This document shows positions 25,764 to 34,884 of a DNA stretch of 64,000 bases, one piece after another; the stretch's first letter is position 1, and every line of letters begins with the position of its first letter. Below the pieces are notes generated by a model that was not told the origin of the DNA, ran no database searches, and saw nothing but the letters and a program-made list of their open reading frames with translations. Source of the stretch: Trujillonella endophytica (lineage in GTDB: Bacteria > Actinomycetota > Actinomycetes > Mycobacteriales > Geodermatophilaceae); assembly GCF_019799905.1 (NCBI RefSeq), contig NZ_JABGCI010000012.1, positions 62,001-126,000 of the forward strand, read 5' to 3'. The position numbers and the translations under genes were made by a program.

Positions 25764-25767
25764 ACAG

Positions 25768-26598
25768 GTGGCACGGTCAATCGGAGACTGGTTCGCGGAC
25801 CATGCCGGACAGCTGTCAGACGGCGCTCCGGACGACGAGGTCCTCGAGCATCAAGCGCCCTGGGATCTCCATGCCACAGGAATGCCGACTGGAGGAACTG
25901 AGCACCGGAGCGCCCGGCACAAGCAGAGCATGCAGCCTGCACGCCGTACGCAGTCGAGGCGCGGTCGTCCGGAGGAGCACACGGCATCCCGGACGTATCC
26001 GGGTGGCCCTCCGGCAAGGACGCCGAACGGGGTCTCGGCATCGCTCCGGCATGCCATCCTCGTCGCCATCCGTGAGAGCCCCGGCGCGGATGACGGCAGT
26101 CTCGCCGCCGCTCTGACCAGAGCCGGGACGCCTGTCCGCCCCGAACACATCGCGGCGGTCAGAGGCGCTCGACTATCGCCGATTCCGATGACAGTCGAGA
26201 AGCCTCCGATCATCCCGCTGGTGGGCAGCCGACTGGCCGAGGCAGTTCGGCAGGTGCTGCGCACAGACCCCGGCATCGGCAAGAAACGACTGGCGGAGCA
26301 ACTCCGCGCCCGCGGGATCGTCGCGACTAAACGCCAACTCGCTGTGGCGCTGGCGCATCTCCGGACCCGATATCCCGGATCCCGCAGCTCGCCGACGGTC
26401 CGAGGATCGGCAACCGAGCGTCGGTCAACCGCGGCGACGGCCCGCAAGACTCGTGCTGCGATGTCGCTGACGGAGGTCCCGAAGCGCATCACCAAGATCA
26501 AGGCGGAGGCTCAAGTCAGTCGGACGCAGCACGAGACGCCGCTGTGCTCCTCATGCGGCATCCGACTCAGCATCTACAGCGCCTGCCGTTGCTCTTGA
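25768..26598 (+). CDS. Basic protein with C-terminal cysteine cluster
   Basis: A 276-residue, very basic protein beginning at a GTG with GGAGGAGGACA upstream. The middle is rich in Ser/Arg/Pro. Two similar helix-turn-helix-like stretches are visible: RHAILVAIRESPGADDGSLA and SRLAEAVRQVLRTDPGIGKK, each followed by a second helix, as in small winged-helix or HTH repeats. The C-terminus has CSSCGIRLSIYSACRC. Not recognised; a DNA-binding regulator is a reasonable guess. The start is decided by the ribosome site, which itself sits in a hairpin. Confidence 0.55.
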   Translation: MARSIGDWFADHAGQLSDGAPDDEVLEHQAPWDLHATGMPTGGTEHRSARHKQSMQPARRTQSRRGRPEEHTASRTYPGGPPARTPNGVSASLRHAILVAIRESPGADDGSLAAALTRAGTPVRPEHIAAVRGARLSPIPMTVEKPPIIPLVGSRLAEAVRQVLRTDPGIGKKRLAEQLRARGIVATKRQLAVALAHLRTRYPGSRSSPTVRGSATERRSTAATARKTRAAMSLTEVPKRITKIKAEAQVSRTQHETPLCSSCGIRLSIYSACRCS

Positions 26599-26663
26599 GT
26601 CCGAGCGGTCGAGAGCCACAGGCGCGGAGTTCCCGCCTCGACTTCCCCACCCGACGGCTCATG

Positions 26664-26712
26664 CAAGCGTGGTCACGGCTTGAGGCGCGTCACGCCTCAA
26701 GCGTGGTGACGC
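26664..26712. terminator. Hairpin and direct repeats between convergent genes
   Basis: A perfect 9-bp stem (CTTGAGGCG at 26679-26687 with CGCCTCAAG at 26693-26701, 5-base loop) lies between convergent genes. It is flanked by the near-identical direct repeats CAAGCGTGGTCACG and CAAGCGTGGTGACG. Confidence 0.6.
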
Positions 26713-26749
26713 GCCGCTAGTTGTTGCACCCCTTCAGTCCCCGGCGTCG

Positions 26750-28057
26750 TCATGCAGCGACAGCGGGATACACCACCAGGGATCCGTCGCTACCTCGTTC
26801 GATCTCGATTGCAACGTCCGTTTGGCTGGCACCGCTGTCGAGGCCTGCACCGAGGGCGCGGAGACGGTAGGACGCCTTGAGCAGGTCGTTCACGGCGCCC
26901 TGCGTCCACATGAGGTTCGGGAAGCCACCAGGAGGCTTCAGTTCGAGAGACGACAGCCGAAGCAGGACCGACGAGATCCCCGACTCCAGATCGTCGAGAC
27001 GACGCTCGTCGTCTCGCAACGTCTGGACGAAAGCTTTGAAGGGGTGGTCCGCACCCTCCCGCTGCGCATGCTCGACAGCCTGGAGGATGAGCACCCGGCG
27101 CTTGAGGGCGATCGCCAGCCGGGCGAGTTCCAGGTGTGCACGGAAGGTGCCACCGCCGCCATCGATGCCGGGAAACGCCTTCGTCAGGGCTCCTATCTCG
27201 ACTGGGCGATCCGGCAGCGCAGCGAGCGCGGTCTGCCACTTGGTGAGCCGGCTGCGCGTCTTCTCCATCGACGTGTTGATCGTGTGCACTGCCGAGTCGA
27301 GGCCCAAGGACGCGCCGATACGGCCCTGGTCGAGTAGGACCGAGGTGGCTTTGTCGATGGCGTCCCGGCAACCGCCGAGCTGACTCCGCTCGTCGTCCAG
27401 CTTGTCCTCGTGCAACTGCTCCAAAAGGTCGGTGATCCGCTCGATCGCCGCCTGACGCTGGTGATCGGCGTAGGCGCTGACACTGACCGCGACGGCCATG
27501 AGCACCACCGGCGCGGCGACCGTGAGGGCCCCGGCGCTCGCGACTGCCACGCCGGCGGTCGCAGCGGAGCCGGTCGCTGCACCCGCCGCTGCGGCCTTTC
27601 CGGTCACGGGTACGAACGCAGCCTTGGCTGTGATGCCGACGGAGTTCACCAGATCGCCGTAGATGCCTCCTGCGACCGCCTTGGCTGCCATGGGGCGCAC
27701 CAGGCCCTGGCCCACCTGCGCAGCGACCTTCGCCGGGACCACCATCCGGTAGAGGATCTCGCCGCCAGTGGCCACATCCTGCATCGCCGGGGACTTCGCC
27801 GTTCGAGACACCAGCTGGGATAACTGCTGCGCCAGCGGACTGGCAGCTTGCAGCGCGATTCCACCGCTCCGATCGCGCGACGCCGGGATGGGATGCGCTT
27901 CCAGCGTCGCGATCGGAGAAGCCGCGAGGGTCGCCAGGACCGTCCTCAGCTCTGCGAGGCGGGCTGGCGTCATCCCCTCATTGCCGATGATGTCGGGAAC
28001 GCTCACGTCCTCGGTGGCGAGGGTCCACACCGGTACGGCATTGCTGTCGACAGTCAC
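26750..28057 (-). CDS. Hypothetical protein with hydrophobic Gly/Ala segment
   Basis: A 435-residue protein. Residues ~95-200 are Ala/Gly/Val-rich and hydrophobic (TAGVAVASAGALTVAAPVVL with MAVAVSVSAYA following), then a long helical, charged segment (QLHEDKLDDERSQLGGCRDA) with coiled-coil character and a final globular part. This build (helix-rich protein with a central hydrophobic hairpin) resembles pore-forming or membrane-inserting proteins, but no family was recognised. It stands next to the GmrSD-like gene and may be a defence accessory; that is inference from location only. Confidence 0.6.
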   Translation of the reverse strand: MTVDSNAVPVWTLATEDVSVPDIIGNEGMTPARLAELRTVLATLAASPIATLEAHPIPASRDRSGGIALQAASPLAQQLSQLVSRTAKSPAMQDVATGGEILYRMVVPAKVAAQVGQGLVRPMAAKAVAGGIYGDLVNSVGITAKAAFVPVTGKAAAAGAATGSAATAGVAVASAGALTVAAPVVLMAVAVSVSAYADHQRQAAIERITDLLEQLHEDKLDDERSQLGGCRDAIDKATSVLLDQGRIGASLGLDSAVHTINTSMEKTRSRLTKWQTALAALPDRPVEIGALTKAFPGIDGGGGTFRAHLELARLAIALKRRVLILQAVEHAQREGADHPFKAFVQTLRDDERRLDDLESGISSVLLRLSSLELKPPGGFPNLMWTQGAVNDLLKASYRLRALGAGLDSGASQTDVAIEIERGSDGSLVVYPAVAA

Positions 28058-28384
28058 GTCTTGTTTCCTCCCGAGCTGACGGCACCCGCGTCAGGCGACG
28101 TCGCAGACATAGGGAGGAGGCTAGGCGCGCAACAGGGCAGCGAGTCATCATGCACGAGGCGGGTCAGGCGCAGGCAGCCTCAGGTGTCACCAGTGCCGCA
28201 CAGCCACCCGCCGTCTCAAAACCGGCCGGGCTGTGTCCCTGGCTTGACCCGCCGACCTGCGAAACGCAGGAGGAGTACGACGCCGCGACAACGACGGACA
28301 GGTAGTCGCTGCGGCGGGGAGGTCGTGAGGCCGTCCCTACTCCAGAGCGGACCCACACGTTGTTGACCCGCCTACCACTCCGCG
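28058..28384. other. Intergenic stretch with no gene seen
   Basis: No tRNA fold, credible small gene or clear repeat was found in this 327-base region. It presumably holds the promoter of the gene at 26750-28057 and the 3' end of the DUF262 transcript. Confidence 0.5.
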
Positions 28385-30550
28385 TCACGCGTCAGATTGC
28401 GCAGGCACAAAGACGACGCGCTGCTCCTGCAAGTCTACCTTCGACGCTTTCCAACCGGCGTCGCGAATGGCTCGACCAAGCGCGGTTCCTTCGTAGCCGT
28501 ACCAGTGCGGCATATGCAGCCGCGCAGAAGGCGGTAGCGGGATGCCGAGTACTTCCTCGACCTCTTCGAACGCCAACGGGATCTCATCACCGTCCTGCTC
28601 CCGAAGCCACGTCCACAGCTTTCGGTACTTTCCGGTGTGAGACGGCATGCTCGAATCGTCCGCTTCCTCCTCGAGTTGCCTCGAAGGCTGAGGTGCCACG
28701 TCTTCGGACGTCGCAGCGGTGTCGACTGCAGGGGAAGGACTTGCAGGGCGCGGCCACAACGCCAACAACCTGTCCGTGAGCGCAGCTGTGCGAGCGCGGA
28801 TGTCGTCTTCGGTCCAGGCTTCCGTGTGCTGGGTGACGAGCTTCGCGTTGAGCTTCAGGGCACTGTGCTCGAGTAGGTAGTCCCGCTTCCCCTTCCCGTC
28901 CTCGCGAGTCCACGGCCGGTTGGACAGAGCCGGGTTGAGCCCCCCGCTCACCAACGTCAGGTTTCCGAGTACATGACGCAGACGGTCCCGTTCGATAGCT
29001 CCCGCCAAGTCATCCGCCGAGAGGGGCCAGTGCTCTCGCCACGCCTGCGGAAGAACGTGCTCGACGGTGAGCTCGCGAGGCGCCGGCTGCCCTTCTCCAT
29101 ACGCAGTCCGCAGATCGTCTTCGAGCGCCTCCAGGAGCATCCGAACTCGGGCACGCACGAGCGAGGTGTACACCGGTGCGGTCGCCAGAGCTTGTCTCAC
29201 CAGATCGTCGCTGGGCCAAAGACGGGAATCCGCCGTTTGCTCGACCAGGAAGCTCTCCGTCCGGTCGCCGGCATCGGCTGGGCCAGCTTCGTCAAGCGCC
29301 TTCAACAGCTCGAGAACCACCAGGTTGACGTTCTTTCCGGTCAACCGAGCCAGAGTCCGGCGTACTAGCCAGGATTCAATGGCGTTGAGCGCCTTGTCCC
29401 GTTGCGCTATAGGCAAGTATGAAGCCGACCATCGCATCAGCCACAGAAACACCGGCATGACGGCTCGGGTGTCGAGCGCACGTATCACGCGGTAGTAGAA
29501 GCGGGCAGGAGTCGACCCGGCCGGCAAGGAGTCGAGGCTGGAGAAGACGGCTGCGTCCTCTGCAACCTCCGCGAGCAGCTCGGGAAGTTCCGTCGCCCTG
29601 GACATGGCGACCTGATCCCGGAAGTCGATGAAGATCCGGTCGGCCGGAACCTCGCGAAGAAGCTTCATGACAAGCCAGTAGTTCAAGAAGACATCGATGC
29701 GCGGGCGGTACAACCGCCCCTGAGCGGTCAACTCGCGCCAGTAGTCCTCATCGAGCGGCCTCCAGTACTGCTTGTACAAGGCGGCGACGTCGAGCTGCTG
29801 GGACTGCGCCATCTGGAACAGCAGGTTCTTCACCAGGTCCGCCGCGAGCAGCCGGGACCCTCGGTGGTTGAGGGTCTCGAAGATGACCTGAGCGTTGTCC
29901 CCGGGTTCGAGGTCGATCACGACGAGCTTGAGATGGGCGTGAAGGGCCTGCGCTAGTGCTTTCAGCCGGGCCGCCGACTTGTCCGGATCGCCGGTCGGCT
30001 CACACCACTCGGTGATCTTCTCAACGAAGAACGCATGAGCCCTGGCGATCCGCGAGGTGGCAAGTTCCGTCGACACGACCGCGTGGTTGTCCATCGCCGC
30101 CCGGAAGGCGGCTTGGTCCCGGTCCGTTGGCCAGACTTTGAAGATCTCATCTGGATGCTGCGTCACCTGCGGTTGGTTGAGGACGAGAACCTTCAACGTC
30201 TCAGCGTCGAGAGACGCCCCGTGCTTCTCCGTCACCTCCTGGGCGGCATCCAGGAGCAGTTGGAGGGTCGTCAGCCGCTGTTGCCCGTCGATCACATGGC
30301 GCACCTGGATGAACCCAGAGGGATTCGACTGCTGGTCGACCACGATCGCCCCGAGAAAGTGGGGGGACACCGGAGGAGCTCCGTAGCCCGACGGCGTCTC
30401 CAGCACCTTCTCGGCGAGCGCCTGGACGTCGTCCCAAAAGGGACCCCACTGCTCCTTTTCGTCCCATACATAGGGTCGCTGAAAGAGTGGGACGACATAC
30501 CGGATGTGACTGCCGAAGATCACCCCGGGCGTGTGCGTCTGCGCCTGCAC
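28385..30550 (-). CDS. GmrSD-like DUF262/DUF1524 endonuclease
   Basis: A 721-residue protein (GTG at 30550 with GAGGAG upstream). The N-terminal DUF262 part has HVIDGQQRLTTLQLLLDA (about residue 88), the ParB-like NTPase motif of GmrS. The C-terminal DUF1524 part has LTVEHVLPQAWREHW and LGNLTLVSGGLNPALSNRPW, a His-Asn type nuclease core. This architecture is that of type IV GmrSD enzymes, which cleave DNA carrying modified bases such as glucosylated hydroxymethylcytosine. So it is probably a defence enzyme against phages with modified DNA. Confidence 0.85.
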   Translation of the reverse strand: MQAQTHTPGVIFGSHIRYVVPLFQRPYVWDEKEQWGPFWDDVQALAEKVLETPSGYGAPPVSPHFLGAIVVDQQSNPSGFIQVRHVIDGQQRLTTLQLLLDAAQEVTEKHGASLDAETLKVLVLNQPQVTQHPDEIFKVWPTDRDQAAFRAAMDNHAVVSTELATSRIARAHAFFVEKITEWCEPTGDPDKSAARLKALAQALHAHLKLVVIDLEPGDNAQVIFETLNHRGSRLLAADLVKNLLFQMAQSQQLDVAALYKQYWRPLDEDYWRELTAQGRLYRPRIDVFLNYWLVMKLLREVPADRIFIDFRDQVAMSRATELPELLAEVAEDAAVFSSLDSLPAGSTPARFYYRVIRALDTRAVMPVFLWLMRWSASYLPIAQRDKALNAIESWLVRRTLARLTGKNVNLVVLELLKALDEAGPADAGDRTESFLVEQTADSRLWPSDDLVRQALATAPVYTSLVRARVRMLLEALEDDLRTAYGEGQPAPRELTVEHVLPQAWREHWPLSADDLAGAIERDRLRHVLGNLTLVSGGLNPALSNRPWTREDGKGKRDYLLEHSALKLNAKLVTQHTEAWTEDDIRARTAALTDRLLALWPRPASPSPAVDTAATSEDVAPQPSRQLEEEADDSSMPSHTGKYRKLWTWLREQDGDEIPLAFEEVEEVLGIPLPPSARLHMPHWYGYEGTALGRAIRDAGWKASKVDLQEQRVVFVPAQSDA

Positions 30551-30768
30551 GTCAACTCCTCGTGGAAGGACCGGGCAGGAGACACCGCCGAGCCGCAACC
30601 CAGCGCCGGCCGCGAGTCCCCGTCGGTTCGGATCTCACCACAGCCGAGTGCAGCTTGCGCAGTTGCCGCACCGCCTTTCCGCACGTCCGACGTGTCTTTG
30701 GCCTTCGGTGTTCGGGGACAGTTACCTGCCACTCCGCCCGCTGGCCGGCCCTCGTGGGCGAAGTGCCA

Positions 30769-33700
30769 TCAGAGGACGACGGTCGCCATCTCGACGAGTC
30801 GACACAGCGCGTTCACCTGACGCAGCTGCTCCGGCGTCCGCACCGCGGCGTCCAGCAGCTCCTCGCTCATCACCACCACAGCCAGCGCCTTGGCTCGCGA
30901 GACGGCGACGTTGAGCCGGTTCAGGTCGTAGAGGAACGAGACGCCGCGCGGTGCGTCCTCGGCGCTGGTCGACGTCATCGAATAGACGACGACCGGCGCC
31001 TCCTGCCCCTGGAACTTGTCCACGGTGCCGACCCGGGCGCCGTCGGGCAGCAGCCCGCGGATCATCCCCACCTGGTTGTTGTAGGGCGCGACGACGAGCA
31101 CGTCCTCGGGCCCGATCGTCGACCGCTCCCCCGCGGCGTCGACCCAGCCGACCCCCTGCAGTGACCGCCACAGCTCAGCGACCGCAGCCGCCTCGTCCGC
31201 GCACGCCGCCGCCGACGCCCGCGTGCGCTCGACGAAGCGGACCGCGAGGCCGCTGGCCCAGCCGTTCAGCGCGATGCGCTCGCGGTGGGACGCCGACTCC
31301 AGCCGCCCCTCGTACGCCAGGTCGGAGACGAACGCGGTCAGCGCCGGGTGCATCCGGTAGGTGCGGTCGAGGAAGACGCCGCGGTCCTCCGGCACGGTCA
31401 GGTGCCCCTCCAGCAGGTGCTCCAGCGCCGAGAGCCCCGACTCCCCCGGGTGCACGGCCTGGGTCGGCTGGGCCAGCTGCTGCGGGTCTCCCAAGAGCAC
31501 GAGCGAGCGAGCCGACCGCGCAACCGCGACGGCGTTGGCCAGCGAGAACTGCCCGGCCTCGTCGATGACCAGCACGTCGACGGCCTCGGCCAGACCCGGC
31601 CGGCACCAGAACCACGACGTCCCGCCGACGAGCTGCGCCGAGCCGTCGAGCAGACGCGTCTCGACGTCGGCGGCGTCCTTCGTCCACTCCACGCCCGGCG
31701 CACCGCAGGCCTGGTGCTCGTCGCACTTCTGCAGCGCCGGCCGACCGACGGCCTTCAGCACGTTGCCGATCACCGCGTGGGACGTCGCCGTGACGCCGAC
31801 CTTCTTGCCGGCGTCGAGCAGCTCACGGATCAGCCGGGACGCCGCCCGCGTCTTGCCGCTCCCCGGCGGCCCCTGCACGGCGAGCACCTGGCCGTCGAGC
31901 GCTGCACCGAGCCGGACGACGGCGTCGCCGGCCTCCTCCCCCGGCAGCCGCCGGCAGTCGGCCGGAACGACGCGGTCGAGCAGCGCCTGCGGGAGGCATC
32001 GGCGACCGGCGAGGACGTCGTCCGCCGTGGCGGCGATCGACTCGCGCATCGGCTTGTCATCCAGCGGCCCCTCGGGGCCCAGCCCGCGGATCGCCGCGGG
32101 CGGCTTGGTCCTCTTGACGACGACCCTTCCGCCGACGGGGTCTATTTCGCGCACCTCGCCGATCCGCACCCGGGTGTCGACGTCGAAGGCGTTCGAGCCG
32201 ACCGAGAGCTTGGTGTCCTGGGCCGGGAAGGTGAACTCGTAGAGCTTGCTGCGCTGCTCGGTGCCGATCTCGGCGCCGCCGGAGAGGCCGCCGAGCGCGG
32301 TCCGGTCCTCGATGAGCTGCTCGTCCTCGAGCTCGCCGCGGCTGTAGAACTCCCACCAGCCGGGCCGGGCCTCGCGGCGGTGCCACTGCACTAGGTCGCC
32401 GAGCAGCGCGTGGCCGGCGTCCTGCAGCCGCTCGACGAGCGCGAGCTCCGCGACCTCGGCGTCCGACCGCGGCGCCGGCCCGTCGACCGCGGCCAGCACC
32501 GGCCGCGGCAGCTCGCCGTGCTCGGCTGCCAGCTCGGCGCGCTGGGTCTCCAGCCAGTCGTGCAGCTCGCGGGTGGAGTCGACGTCGTCCTTGTTGTAGT
32601 CCTCGATGGCCTGCAGCCGGGCGGGGTCGCGGTCGGCGAGCCACTTCTCGTACTCGACGACGCTGGCCATCGCGTCGGCGACGTCGCCGGTGTGCTCACG
32701 CCCGTAGAAGGCCTCGACCTTCTTGATCGAGTAGGACTCCTTGCTGATCCGCATCGACTGGCGGACGGCGGGATAGAGGTCGACGAACCGTTCGGCGCGC
32801 AGCAGCTGGTCGAGCTCCGCCTCGCGGACGCCGTACCGGCCGGTGAGCCGCTTGAGCGCGCTGACCTCGTAGGCCGCGTAGTGGTAGACGTGCATGCCGG
32901 GGTCGGCGCGCCAGGCGTCGACGATCCGGTCGATGAGGTGCTCGACCATCCGGCGCTCCTCGGCGGCGTCGTGCGCCCACAGCGCGGCGAAGCGGCCGGT
33001 GCGGTCGCCGAGGCCGGCCAGGTACTCCAGGCCGGCGCCGTCGCCGGAGAGCGGATCCCCCTCGAAGTCGAGGTAGAGGTCGCCGGCGCTCGGTGCGGGC
33101 AGGCGGAGCAGGCCCTGGGCGGGCTGCGGCTCGAGCAGGGTGCGGGTCGGCGCCTGGGCCTGGCGGCCGCGGAGCTGCTCGCGGGCCTGGTCGCGGAGGC
33201 GTTCGCGGGTGCCGCGACTGATCCCGGTGGCCTTGAGGACGTCGTCGTCGGCGTGCGCGAGCTGCTCGAGGGTGGCGACGCCGGCGTCGATGAGGACGGC
33301 GCGGTGGTCGCGGCGCATGCCGGCGACGAGGCTGAGGTCGTCGGCGGTGCGGAGCTCGTCCTCGCAGTGCCGCTGCCAGCTGCACTGGTCGCAGTGCCCG
33401 ATGGGGACGGGTCCGGTCGGCGTCGGGTCGGACACGAAGGTCGCCAGCCGGATGCGGGCGCGGCGGGCGTAGGCGGCGACGTCGACCAGCCGCCAGGGGC
33501 GCGCCTCTCCGTCGCCGGTGACGACGCTGATCCGCTCAGGTTCGCGCCCCTGGAGGACGGCGAGCCTGTCGGCGTAGGTGGCCATCTGCAGCAGCGCCGG
33601 CACGGTGATGCGGCGGGCGAGCTTGGCGTCGGCGACCTCGTAGGACCAGTCGCCGAGGTCGGACGGCGTCGGGGTCTTGAGGAGGAAGTCGGCCTGGCCG

Positions 33701-34017
33701 CCCCAGGTGCCGTCGAAGAGGAACGCCTGGTGGACGACGTCGACGCCGGCGCGCATCGCCTCGACCGTCGCGGCCTCACTGCGCTCCCCCTGCAGCCGGA
33801 CGACGTCGAGTCCTTGCGCCTCCAGCGACTCCAGGTAGCGGAGCTCGTGGGCGATGCCGAGGCCGGCAATGAGGACCGTCTGGTCGCTCACCCCCTCGGC
33901 GGGCGGCTGCAGCCGGGCGTCGGCGACGGCCAGGTTCAGCGCGGTGAGGTGATGGCACTCCTGGTGCCGGGTCAGGTCGCTGGGGCTGAGGACCAGCCGT
34001 CCGTCGAGGCGATACAC
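30769..34017 (-). CDS. TM0106-family RecB-like nuclease with SF1 helicase
   Basis: A 1082-residue protein starting MYRLDGRLVLSPSDLTRHQE. The N-terminal ~500 residues are a RecB-like/RNase H-like nuclease part of the TM0106 family, including a cluster of cysteines (HCDQCSWQRHCEDE) of the iron-sulfur type. The C-terminal ~400 residues are a superfamily 1 helicase: VQGPPGSGKTRAA (about residue 719), VLVIDEAGQFSL, and VGTVDKFQGQEAPVVVYSM with DLNRLNVAVSRAK. It probably processes DNA ends or resolves structures. It stands as its own transcript between DUF262 and the Hhe operon. Confidence 0.88.
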   Translation of the reverse strand: MYRLDGRLVLSPSDLTRHQECHHLTALNLAVADARLQPPAEGVSDQTVLIAGLGIAHELRYLESLEAQGLDVVRLQGERSEAATVEAMRAGVDVVHQAFLFDGTWGGQADFLLKTPTPSDLGDWSYEVADAKLARRITVPALLQMATYADRLAVLQGREPERISVVTGDGEARPWRLVDVAAYARRARIRLATFVSDPTPTGPVPIGHCDQCSWQRHCEDELRTADDLSLVAGMRRDHRAVLIDAGVATLEQLAHADDDVLKATGISRGTRERLRDQAREQLRGRQAQAPTRTLLEPQPAQGLLRLPAPSAGDLYLDFEGDPLSGDGAGLEYLAGLGDRTGRFAALWAHDAAEERRMVEHLIDRIVDAWRADPGMHVYHYAAYEVSALKRLTGRYGVREAELDQLLRAERFVDLYPAVRQSMRISKESYSIKKVEAFYGREHTGDVADAMASVVEYEKWLADRDPARLQAIEDYNKDDVDSTRELHDWLETQRAELAAEHGELPRPVLAAVDGPAPRSDAEVAELALVERLQDAGHALLGDLVQWHRREARPGWWEFYSRGELEDEQLIEDRTALGGLSGGAEIGTEQRSKLYEFTFPAQDTKLSVGSNAFDVDTRVRIGEVREIDPVGGRVVVKRTKPPAAIRGLGPEGPLDDKPMRESIAATADDVLAGRRCLPQALLDRVVPADCRRLPGEEAGDAVVRLGAALDGQVLAVQGPPGSGKTRAASRLIRELLDAGKKVGVTATSHAVIGNVLKAVGRPALQKCDEHQACGAPGVEWTKDAADVETRLLDGSAQLVGGTSWFWCRPGLAEAVDVLVIDEAGQFSLANAVAVARSARSLVLLGDPQQLAQPTQAVHPGESGLSALEHLLEGHLTVPEDRGVFLDRTYRMHPALTAFVSDLAYEGRLESASHRERIALNGWASGLAVRFVERTRASAAACADEAAAVAELWRSLQGVGWVDAAGERSTIGPEDVLVVAPYNNQVGMIRGLLPDGARVGTVDKFQGQEAPVVVYSMTSTSAEDAPRGVSFLYDLNRLNVAVSRAKALAVVVMSEELLDAAVRTPEQLRQVNALCRLVEMATVVL

Positions 34018-34191
34018 GGCTCAGCCCTCACTCGGCCGGACGGCGGCGAGCAGGACTGAGTGCGACAACGTTCCCCCGTGGTGCGGTGTGCAGACCCCCT
34101 GAGGGTTTCACGGACGCCGCCGTCCCGGGACCTCCCGCGCCGAGCTAAGGGATGCTGGTCACTCAGCGCTCTAAGAGGACGGCTGCTCCGC

Positions 34192-34872
34192 CTACCTCGC
34201 GGTCACCGCCGGGAACTCGAGTACTTCGAGCGTGGCTGCGTGCACGAACGACAGCTTCCTGTCCGTTACGAAGACGTGTCCAGGCATCCACGAGAGCAGC
34301 ATCGGGACCACGAAGACAGTTCGCCGACGCACCCAGCCGCGTCGGCGGACATGGAGCCACGAATCCTGACCGTGGACAGTGACGCGCTCTACCTCGAAGG
34401 CCTCAGGAGGCGGGGCGGCGAACCGTAGCCGGAAGTCGAGTGCACTCGCTGTCGGTTCAGGGCCCGTCTTCCAGAAGTACCCAGCCCCAGACCCCGAACC
34501 GACGCCGCCCACCCGGGCGTCGGTACACGGGTGCTTCGGCCACGGCGGTCCCATCTCGTCGAAGTAGACGCGACTCCCGAGCGAGTTGGACCAGAAGTAG
34601 ACGGCGGCGCCACACACCGGGCATCGCGCGTTCGGCTTCACCCACCGGGAGGAGTAGGGCAGCGCGGCGTTTCGCACCGGTTGCGGCTGCGAGGGTGGCG
34701 ACGGGCTGCTCGAAGGGAGCCAGCTCGTCGACGACGAAGACCACGTCGACGAGGACCACCTAGTGCTCGGGCGCGAGCCAGGCGCTTCTCTCGTGACCGA
34801 GTGCCCCGAGACCCAATGCATGCCACCGTTGCGGCTACGCCGCCAGTGTCCGCCGCGTTGATAGGTCCCCAA
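34192..34872 (-). CDS. Conserved zinc-ribbon protein downstream of Hhe
   Basis: A 226-residue protein from a TTG at 34872; its first residues (GTYQRGGHWRRSRNGGMHWV) look like a conserved start. A Ser/Pro-rich stretch follows, then a zinc motif with CPVCGAAVYFWSNSLGSRVY and HPC, and a C-terminal region with MLLSWMPGHVFVTD. It begins 12 bases after the Hhe stop on the same strand and is probably co-transcribed. Not recognised as a known family; an accessory role in that unit is inferred. Confidence 0.65.
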   Translation of the reverse strand: MGTYQRGGHWRRSRNGGMHWVSGHSVTREAPGSRPSTRWSSSTWSSSSTSWLPSSSPSPPSQPQPVRNAALPYSSRWVKPNARCPVCGAAVYFWSNSLGSRVYFDEMGPPWPKHPCTDARVGGVGSGSGAGYFWKTGPEPTASALDFRLRFAAPPPEAFEVERVTVHGQDSWLHVRRRGWVRRRTVFVVPMLLSWMPGHVFVTDRKLSFVHAATLEVLEFPAVTAR

Positions 34873-34884
34873 CGGATGCTCCGA

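Noticed and set aside
28058..28384. tRNA or attachment site next to the island
   Set aside because: No cloverleaf with acceptor stem and CCA-type end could be built, and no matching repeat was found at the other island edge.
32410..34059. 549-codon plus-strand frame opposite the TM0106 gene
   Set aside because: Complete helicase and nuclease motifs are on the minus strand; the antisense frame is valine/leucine/aspartate-biased mirror code.
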